Assembly (NCBI GenBank): GCA_934234005.1
Contig: CAKQHC010000007.1
Location: 1-29,548 of the forward strand
Reading direction: 5' to 3'
Source of the DNA: an uncultured Methanomassiliicoccales archaeon
Lineage (GTDB): Archaea > Thermoplasmatota > Thermoplasmata > Methanomassiliicoccales > Methanomethylophilaceae
DNA length: 29,548 nt
Shown one piece after another: positions 24,062 through 29,548 of this stretch. The notes beneath the pieces were generated by a model. It saw nothing but the letters and a program-made list of their open reading frames with translations, did not search any database and was not told the origin of the DNA. The position numbers were made by a program, and so were the translations under genes. Position 1 is the first letter of the stretch. Every line of letters begins with the position of its first letter.

Positions 24062-24292
24062 ATGAAAGCATTCCGTATCACCGGCAATTACGCAGACCCC
24101 AGGCAGATCAGGCAGCCCTTCTCCGTCGAGATGGCAGCCGAGGACGAGAACGCAGTCAAAGAGAAAGTGCTCTCCACAATCGGAAGCAAACACAAACTCA
24201 AGAGATATCAGATCGACATCACAGAAGTTTCTGAGATCCCTTCCGACCAGATTACTGACCACGTTGTCAGATACCAAGTCACCGGTGAGTGA
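24062..24292 (+). CDS. rplX: Ribosomal protein LX (eL20/L18a)
   Basis: 76 aa large-subunit protein found in archaea and eukaryotes. MKAFRITGNY at the start and HKLKRYQIDITEV are typical. The frame opens at GTG 24044, but ATG 24062 has AGGT 7 nt upstream, matches the family start and lies inside the predicted transcript. It overlaps pfdA by 4 nt (GTGA). The order LX, prefoldin alpha, FtsY is widely conserved in archaea. Confidence 0.94.
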   Translation: MKAFRITGNYADPRQIRQPFSVEMAAEDENAVKEKVLSTIGSKHKLKRYQIDITEVSEIPSDQITDHVVRYQVTGE

Positions 24293-24726
24293 ACTTGGAC
24301 GACAACGAGCTCCGTCAGGCATATGCTGTGATGGAATCATACAAAGAGAGAGTTGAAGCACTGAGCCGTCAGATTCAGGTACTTCGTATGTCTCTTGACG
24401 AGGTCAACCTCGCAGCGGGAGCCCTTAACGCCTTCAAAGACGCAAAAGAAGGCGACGAGATTATGGTTCCCATCGGAGCGCAATCGTTGATTACAGTCAA
24501 GGTCACATCAAACAAAAACGCCGTTGTCGGCGTAGGTGCAGGCGTATCGGTTGAGAAATCGGTCGATGACGCCATCGCATACATGGAAGCCAACGGAGCG
24601 GAAATAACCGAGGCTCTGAAGAAAACATCCAGCGTCCTCGGCGAAGCGCAACAGGCTCTGTCGACGCTCTCGCAGGCAGTCCAACAGGAATATGCGGCCA
24701 GACAGCAGGCCGCATCCAAACAATAA
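24289..24726 (+). CDS. pfdA: Prefoldin alpha subunit
   Basis: 145 aa subunit of the jellyfish-shaped chaperone that holds unfolded proteins for the thermosome. Two coiled-coil arms (about 5-50 and 92-140) flank the beta hairpin (EIMVPIGAQSLITVKV and AVVGVGAGVSVEKSV). GTG start overlaps the LX stop. Confidence 0.94.
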   Translation: MNLDDNELRQAYAVMESYKERVEALSRQIQVLRMSLDEVNLAAGALNAFKDAKEGDEIMVPIGAQSLITVKVTSNKNAVVGVGAGVSVEKSVDDAIAYMEANGAEITEALKKTSSVLGEAQQALSTLSQAVQQEYAARQQAASKQ

Positions 24727-24740
24727 TCGGGGTTTTTACA

Positions 24741-25943
24741 ATGTTCGAGTCACTGAAATCCAAAATGAAAAGCCTGTTCTCCAGAGCAGATAAAAAACTG
24801 GACAAAGAAAAGGTATACAAGGAAGAAGTGCCCGAACAAACCCCTGTAAAACCGCAAACCGAAGAAAAGCCGATTGTTGAGCAGAAACCTGCCGACAACA
24901 TTCCTAAAACAGAGATTGTAACGGAAACCGTTGCCGTTGAGCAGAAACCTGTAATGGAAATTCCCAAACCCGCAGAAGAGAAACCCGAGGAACAGCCCAA
25001 ACTGTCAAGGAAAGAACTTCTCAAACTGAAAAAACAGGAGAAGATTGAACAGAAACAGGCTGCCAAAGAATCCAGCGGCGAGTCTATAGTCGGGGATTCC
25101 GGTAAAAAAATCAAAGAAGATCCTCTTGACGAGATTTTAGACGAACTTGAAATCATACTCCTCGAAGCGGATGTCGCGTACCCCGTTGTGGAAGAAATTA
25201 AAGCGGGTGTGAGAGAGAATCTGCTTGGAAAGAAGTATGACCGTTCGTTCACACTCGACCAAGTCGTCGAAATGTCCGTCAAAGACGCTGTAAGAAACGT
25301 ATTAAAAATCAATGAATTTGATTTTGACGAGTGGATTGAGAAGCAATCCCGCCCGACTGTTGTGATGTTTATCGGTATAAACGGAACCGGTAAAACCACT
25401 GCCATTGCAAAGGTAGCCAACCGCATTCAGAATTCCGGAAAGACAGTAGTCCTTGCCGCATGCGATACGTTCAGGGCAGGAGCTATCGAACAGTTGACCA
25501 TTCATGCGGATAAACTCGGTTGTAAAATCGTCAAACAGGCACATGACGCAGACCCGGCTGCAGTAGCATATGATGCCATCGAACACGCCAAATCAAAAAG
25601 AAAAGATGTTGTTCTCATAGATACGGCAGGCCGTATGCAAACAAACAACAACCTTATAGAAGAAATGAAAAAGATTGTCCGCGTAGCGAAACCCGATTTG
25701 AAAGTGTTTGTGGGAGATTCGCTTGCAGGCAATGATGCCATCGAACAGGCTAAGGTATTCGATGCAGCAGTCGGAATCGATGCTGTGATTTTGACAAAAA
25801 TCGATACGGATGCAAAGGGCGGTGCGGCTTTGTCGATTGCACACACCATTGGAAAACCCATTGCGTTTGTATGTAACGGTCAGGAATATCCGGACATCAT
25901 CAAATTCAACACAGAATGGATGATTGAACGTATGTTCGAATGA
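24741..25943 (+). CDS. ftsY: Signal recognition particle receptor FtsY
   Basis: SRP GTPase that docks ribosome-SRP complexes at the membrane. 400 aa. An acidic, lysine- and proline-rich N-terminal region (1 to about 125) precedes the NG domain. G1 GINGTGKTT at 212-220, DTFRAGA at 242-248, G3 DTAGR at 294-298, and G4 TKID followed by DAKGG near 350. The N-terminal linker contains two copies of VEQKP...IPK spaced 20 residues apart. It starts 14 nt after pfdA. Its stop codon directly abuts that of the convergent M20 gene. Confidence 0.96.
   Translation: MFESLKSKMKSLFSRADKKLDKEKVYKEEVPEQTPVKPQTEEKPIVEQKPADNIPKTEIVTETVAVEQKPVMEIPKPAEEKPEEQPKLSRKELLKLKKQEKIEQKQAAKESSGESIVGDSGKKIKEDPLDEILDELEIILLEADVAYPVVEEIKAGVRENLLGKKYDRSFTLDQVVEMSVKDAVRNVLKINEFDFDEWIEKQSRPTVVMFIGINGTGKTTAIAKVANRIQNSGKTVVLAACDTFRAGAIEQLTIHADKLGCKIVKQAHDADPAAVAYDAIEHAKSKRKDVVLIDTAGRMQTNNNLIEEMKKIVRVAKPDLKVFVGDSLAGNDAIEQAKVFDAAVGIDAVILTKIDTDAKGGAALSIAHTIGKPIAFVCNGQEYPDIIKFNTEWMIERMFE
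24876..24951 (+). repeat. 60-bp imperfect tandem repeat in the ftsY linker
   Basis: The 16-mer GTTGAGCAGAAACCTG occurs at 24876-24891 and again at 24936-24951, exactly 60 bp apart, keeping frame and encoding the two VEQKP copies. Confidence 0.6.
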
Positions 25944-25962
25944 TTACACACAGAGTGTGTAA
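25944..25962. terminator. Hairpin at the ftsY/M20 convergent junction
   Basis: TTACACAC and GTGTGTAA make an 8-bp stem with a 3-nt loop. It begins on the base after the ftsY stop, and its left arm contains the M20 stop codon, so the last codons of the M20 gene also form the hairpin. Confidence 0.5.
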
Positions 25963-27167
25963 AACAAAGTGGCATACACTTTGGCATCATTGAGTATATT
26001 CTCTACTTCCACATATTCGTTGGGTGCGTGAAGAGTTCCGCCGCCACACTGCCAAACATATGCATCAAGACCTTTTTCCCTGAAGAAATTGGCACAGGTA
26101 CCTCCGCCCACACCGACAGCCTTGGGCACATGTTTCATAACGGCATTTACCGCATCGCGAAGGGACATGAATGCCAAAGAATCAACGGATGATGGTTTAC
26201 CTGCCTCATGCCTCTGTATTTCACTTACTGTAATTTTGGCCTTTGTTTTGGCAGAATGTTCGTTTGCAACACATGATACCATTGCAAAAACATCATCCAC
26301 ACTGTATGACGGAATAAGACGGCAGTCTATGCAGAATTCGTCATAACCGGGAATTGTATTAACATTCTCTACCGTCGAAGGACGTTTTGTAGGCTCAAAA
26401 GTAGAGCATGACGGCAAGAACAGAGCATCTTCATCCGGAAATTCTTTAGGGAAAGCTTCCAGAATATCGTGAAGGAGCATTGTTGAAACACGGTATGCGT
26501 TAATACCCAATTGCGGTGTTGATCCGTGTGTAGTCTTACCTTCTACGGCAACTTTAATCCATATCGAACTTTTTTCCGCCACTTCGATCATTGAACCTTT
26601 GGGTGAGCCCCAATCGGGAACCATTATTATGTCATCATCTGTGAAATACCCATTATCAAGAAGATAACATATGCCGTATTCGCTTGCATTCTCTTCGTCT
26701 GCGACATAACACACACCCAAAGACATTCCGTTCAACCCGCCCTTTTCGAAGAACTTGGATGCAAACATAGCCGAAATTACGGATTGTCCGTTATCTTCAG
26801 TACCTCTGCCGTATATTTTGCCGTCCTCATAAATCGGATCGAAAGGAGGATTATTCCATAAAGAAGAATCTCCGGCAGGAACCACATCGATATGCGCGAT
26901 TATCCACACAGTGCCTTGTTTCTTACCGAACTTTCTTGCAAGAATGTTTGATCTGATGACCTTGGAATCCGTACGATCAGGTACATCTACTCTGACAACT
27001 TCGTCGAAGCCGCATAGTTTGTCTTGAAGATAATCTGCTTTTTTGGATTCTCCTGTTCCACCATTCACTGGAGAAAGAGCAGGTATACGAATCATTCCTA
27101 TCATCGTATCAATGATTTCCTGTCTGCTTTCATCAATGTTAGTTAGAATGGTCTCCAGGGACTTCAT
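25944..27167 (-). CDS. M20 family metallopeptidase (dipeptidase/deacylase-like)
   Basis: 407 aa zinc hydrolase of the ArgE/DapE/ACY1/CPG2 group. Predicted metal and catalytic residues: H92 and D94 (AHIDVVP), D125 (GRGTEDNGQ), E158/E159 (VADEENA), D185 (PDWGSP) and H380 (GTLHAPNEY). The dimerisation lid lies in between, with GKTTHGSTPQLGINA. The substrate is not deducible; peptides or N-acyl amino acids are usual. ATG 27167 is 27 nt from a TATA box, so the transcript is probably leaderless. Single-gene unit. Confidence 0.92.
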   Translation of the reverse strand: MKSLETILTNIDESRQEIIDTMIGMIRIPALSPVNGGTGESKKADYLQDKLCGFDEVVRVDVPDRTDSKVIRSNILARKFGKKQGTVWIIAHIDVVPAGDSSLWNNPPFDPIYEDGKIYGRGTEDNGQSVISAMFASKFFEKGGLNGMSLGVCYVADEENASEYGICYLLDNGYFTDDDIIMVPDWGSPKGSMIEVAEKSSIWIKVAVEGKTTHGSTPQLGINAYRVSTMLLHDILEAFPKEFPDEDALFLPSCSTFEPTKRPSTVENVNTIPGYDEFCIDCRLIPSYSVDDVFAMVSCVANEHSAKTKAKITVSEIQRHEAGKPSSVDSLAFMSLRDAVNAVMKHVPKAVGVGGGTCANFFREKGLDAYVWQCGGGTLHAPNEYVEVENILNDAKVYATLFYTLCV

Positions 27168-27189
27168 AATATGAAATTGTGTAAAAACG

Positions 27190-27197
27190 ATATATTG
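27190..27197 (-). promoter_or_regulatory. TATA box of the M20 gene
   Basis: The minus strand reads CAATATAT, centred 26-27 nt before ATG 27167. Confidence 0.6.
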
Positions 27198-27220
27198 TTT
27201 GGCATAAGAAAAGGGTTTGA

Positions 27221-27236
27221 CAGGGATTGCTCCCTG
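27221..27236 (-). terminator. Hairpin after the thiolase gene
   Basis: CAGGGA, TTGC, TCCCTG: a 6-bp stem 6 nt past the thiolase stop, followed on the minus strand by a CCCTTTTCTT stretch. Confidence 0.5.
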
Positions 27237-27242
27237 TGTAGA

Positions 27243-28433
27243 TCAGCAACGGCGGATGATAGTTGTTACCGCGTTTCCTCCGCCGAGGCAGAGTGTTGCG
27301 AGACCGACATCTTTGTTGCGGTCCTGAAGTGCATACAGAAGTGTTGTAAGAACACGTGCGCCGGAACATCCGATGGGATGTCCGAGTGCGACGGCACCTC
27401 CGTTTACATTGAATATCTCATCGGGAACGTTCAAATCTTTCTTGACTGCACAGGATGCAGACGCGAATGCCTCATTGTGTTCGAAGAGATCGATGTCATC
27501 GATTGTCATGCCAGCTTTCTGAAGAACATGTCTGGTTGTAGGGATCGGTGCTTCCATGATGTATTCGGGTTTGACACCGCGCTCCCCGTATGCCTCGATT
27601 GTTGCCAAAGGTTTGCATCCGTGCTCCTCTGCCCATTTACGGGAAGCAATAACAAGAGACGATGCTCCGTCACTGAGTTGCGAAGAGTTGCCTGCTGTCA
27701 CAATACCGTCTTTTTTGAATACGGGTTTGAGTTTACCGAGAGATTCCATAGAAGAGTCTTCTCTGATTCCCTCATCGGTATCGAAAACAATGTCGCCTTT
27801 CTTGGACGGAATGGTTACGGGAACAATTTCCTTTTTGAACTTGCCGGCTTTTGTTGCGGCAGCTGCTTTCTGATGGGACTCCACAGACAGTCTGTCTGCA
27901 TCCTCACGGGTTACATTGAATCTCTCAGCCACGATTTCTCCGGTGAATCCCATGTGCTGGTTGTTGAAGATGTCCCAAAGACCGTCGTGCACCATTGAGT
28001 CGACAACAGTCTGATCGTTCATCTTGTATCCCCATCTTGCTCCGTTGAGAAGATACGGTGCATTGGACATGCTTTCCATACCTCCTGCGGCGATTACATC
28101 ATACTGGCCTGCTTTAATTGCATCTGCTGCAAGCATCACGGATTTCATGGCGGATCCGCAAACTGCGTTTACTGTGAAAGAACCTATTTCAACAGGGAGT
28201 CCTGCACCGATTGCAGCCTGTCTTGCGGGATTCTGACCCAAGCCTGCACCGAGAACGTTTCCCATAATGCATTCCTGGATGTCTTCGGACTGAAGTCCTG
28301 CTCTGCTGACTGCTTCTTTAACGGTTAAAGCACCGAGTTGAGTCGCTTTGATACCGCTGAGTGTTTTTCCATATTTTCCGATAGGCGTCCTGCATGCGCT
28401 GAGAATTACTACTTCATCCATTTCGGGTACCAT
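27243..28433 (-). CDS. Acetyl-CoA C-acetyltransferase (bacterial-type thiolase)
   Basis: 396 aa. Condenses two acetyl-CoA to acetoacetyl-CoA or cleaves it. Nucleophile C92 in NAVCGSAMKSV, GGMESMSNAPYLL, NEAFA near 319, H352 in GGAVALGHPIGCSG, and second cysteine C382 in LCLGGGNAV (the family more often has CIGGGMG). It resembles bacterial biosynthetic thiolases rather than the archaeal thiolase that partners HMG-CoA synthase and a DUF35 protein; neither partner is adjacent. A role in mevalonate or acyl-CoA metabolism is inferred. Start ATG 28433 lies close to the predicted transcript start; ATG 28421 (MDEVVIL) is an alternative. Confidence 0.94.
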   Translation of the reverse strand: MVPEMDEVVILSACRTPIGKYGKTLSGIKATQLGALTVKEAVSRAGLQSEDIQECIMGNVLGAGLGQNPARQAAIGAGLPVEIGSFTVNAVCGSAMKSVMLAADAIKAGQYDVIAAGGMESMSNAPYLLNGARWGYKMNDQTVVDSMVHDGLWDIFNNQHMGFTGEIVAERFNVTREDADRLSVESHQKAAAATKAGKFKKEIVPVTIPSKKGDIVFDTDEGIREDSSMESLGKLKPVFKKDGIVTAGNSSQLSDGASSLVIASRKWAEEHGCKPLATIEAYGERGVKPEYIMEAPIPTTRHVLQKAGMTIDDIDLFEHNEAFASASCAVKKDLNVPDEIFNVNGGAVALGHPIGCSGARVLTTLLYALQDRNKDVGLATLCLGGGNAVTTIIRRC

Positions 28434-28460
28434 CCCTTAAACAGTATTCGGATGGGTGGA

Positions 28461-28468
28461 ATATATTA
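28461..28468 (-). promoter_or_regulatory. TATA box of the thiolase gene
   Basis: The minus strand reads TAATATAT, predicting a start near 28439, a few bases before ATG 28433. Confidence 0.55.
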
Positions 28469-28479
28469 AAGTGTGTCGA

Positions 28480-29548
28480 TTATAACATACGACTATTGAC
28501 GAACTCAACCGGTTGCATCAAACCCATACGTTTCAATGGTTTGGATAAATGTCTGCGGGCTGCGGTCGGCGGTTCGTACCAACCCGGAACAATATATCTG
28601 TTAATTTTCTCCAATACGGGCTGAGAAGACCTGGTATGACACTTCTTACATTTGAAACCCGAACCGCTTCCTATTGATTTCATAGTACGTGTACATATGG
28701 GACAAACAGGATTAGACACTTTGCGATATTCGTCCGCAACTGAGATTACATGTATTTTCTCGACATTCAGCGTACGGGGCACATCCCTCAACTCGCCGAT
28801 GACTTCCACTTCGTCTCCGGGAGACAGCCAATCCAGAGTATAACGAAATTCTTTGGAAGGTTCGTATGCCGCACATGTGACAATGCCTGATTTTGTATCG
28901 ATATCAATCAAGACGTGTCCGCCCGGTATATGGCGGGCGTGTGTGAGAACCGTTCCTTTTACAGAATATGATTGATTGGGGACCAAGCTGCTGTAACTGT
29001 GAATTATATGATCGTCGGTTCCCTGATTGGTAAGAAATACCATCCACCTTTCAATGGGCTCGGTCTCGATTTTATAGTGCGCATCGATAAGATCTTTTTC
29101 GGAATCTCCTCTCAAACCGTACATAACCGGACACGGTGTGGAAGGAACCATCGCAACTTTACACATCCTGTCTTCCCAGCTGTTGAACGTCGAAGGATAA
29201 TTGTGTTCCACAAATTCGATGGTTTTCGGATCAAATATTCTTTCGGTGCCCCATCTGTCTGCCGGCCTGTATGACAGGAGTTCGAATGTGTGGTCTCTGG
29301 GCCTCCATGCCATGCCGCATGTACATCCGATTAAACCACGGCCGCACCCTATTTCAAAAGTGACGGCGCCGATACGTTTTATCTCGGCGTCTATGACAGA
29401 ACGTTCCATTATTGTCCTCACACCGTTCCAATAGAAAGATTGTGACGGTTTTGTGACAGATATCAGCAAACCCGGATCGGCTTCCGGTTCATGATGTTCC
29501 TGTATATGAGGTATGATGCGTGCCTTCATGGCTTCAGGATCGGGCTCG
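28480..29548 (-). CDS. tiaS: tRNA(Ile2) agmatidine synthase TiaS (N-terminus beyond window)
   Basis: Attaches agmatine to C34 of tRNA-Ile(CAU) so that it reads AUA and not AUG; archaea-specific. About 355 codons are visible, and the frame stays open to the window edge past the internal ATG at 29529, so the kinase-like N-terminal segment with its DDTDS motif is off the window. Visible parts: a middle domain with IGCGRGLIGCTCGMAWRP and FNSWEDR; an OB fold (YSVKGTVLTHARHIPGGH onward); a zinc ribbon CPIC...CKKC near the C-terminus and a basic tail. Upstream genes are unknown. Confidence 0.92.
   Translation of the reverse strand, partial: EPDPEAMKARIIPHIQEHHEPEADPGLLISVTKPSQSFYWNGVRTIMERSVIDAEIKRIGAVTFEIGCGRGLIGCTCGMAWRPRDHTFELLSYRPADRWGTERIFDPKTIEFVEHNYPSTFNSWEDRMCKVAMVPSTPCPVMYGLRGDSEKDLIDAHYKIETEPIERWMVFLTNQGTDDHIIHSYSSLVPNQSYSVKGTVLTHARHIPGGHVLIDIDTKSGIVTCAAYEPSKEFRYTLDWLSPGDEVEVIGELRDVPRTLNVEKIHVISVADEYRKVSNPVCPICTRTMKSIGSGSGFKCKKCHTRSSQPVLEKINRYIVPGWYEPPTAARRHLSKPLKRMGLMQPVEFVNSRML

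Overview
The window reads as a compact piece of euryarchaeal chromosome. The information-processing genes are archaeal: MCM, PriS, NMD3, Tsr3, ribosomal protein LX (eL20), prefoldin alpha, FtsY and TiaS. Promoters are TATA boxes about 24-29 nt upstream of start codons, and many mRNAs look leaderless. A bacterial-type GyrB, an HPS-RraA fusion, ThiC and a class I fumarase fit a methanogen-related Thermoplasmata lineage. Methanomassiliicoccales is my best guess, but that is inference from gene content, not from a marker search. I see no insertion sequence, prophage, CRISPR array or other sign of an accessory island.

Layout. 1-3456: gyrB (its C-terminus lies outside the window), divergent thiC, and a convergent tRNA-Thr(CGT). 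3507-5535: a divergent repair pair (endonuclease IV-like TIM barrel and 8-oxoguanine glycosylase) fired from one shared TATA box, then a small archaeal HTH regulator. 5576-12399: a very large Lhr helicase with a long C-terminal extension, and a membrane-anchored surface protein of repeated beta domains. 12484-17607: a tightly packed minus-strand operon, transcribed as small winged-helix protein, mcm, DUF424, nmd3, fumarase alpha, fumarase beta. 17655-18655: tsr3 coupled to a catalytically dead LMW-phosphatase-like protein. 18762-18824: a C/D box sRNA. 18865-20157: HPS-RraA fusion. 20184-22688: minus operon of TatD-like hydrolase, degenerate metallo-beta-lactamase-fold protein and HtpX. 22744-25943: priS, then the operon LX-pfdA-ftsY. 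25944-29548: M20 peptidase, a bacterial-type thiolase, and tiaS (its N-terminus lies outside the window).

The most notable find is an unannotated C/D box sRNA between tsr3's operon and hps. It has both C/D and C'/D' motifs, two 12-nt guides, a perfect 7-bp terminal stem and its own TATA-like box. Its D guide matches the universal 16S decoding-centre segment and would place a 2'-O-methyl on the nucleotide equivalent to E. coli C1402.

Other points of interest are two divergent pairs that appear to share one centrally placed TATA box with leaderless starts both ways, an inverted repeat lying across the mcm operon promoter, two proteins that keep an enzyme fold but have lost catalytic or metal-binding residues, and terminator hairpins at convergent gene ends, one of them embedded in coding sequence.
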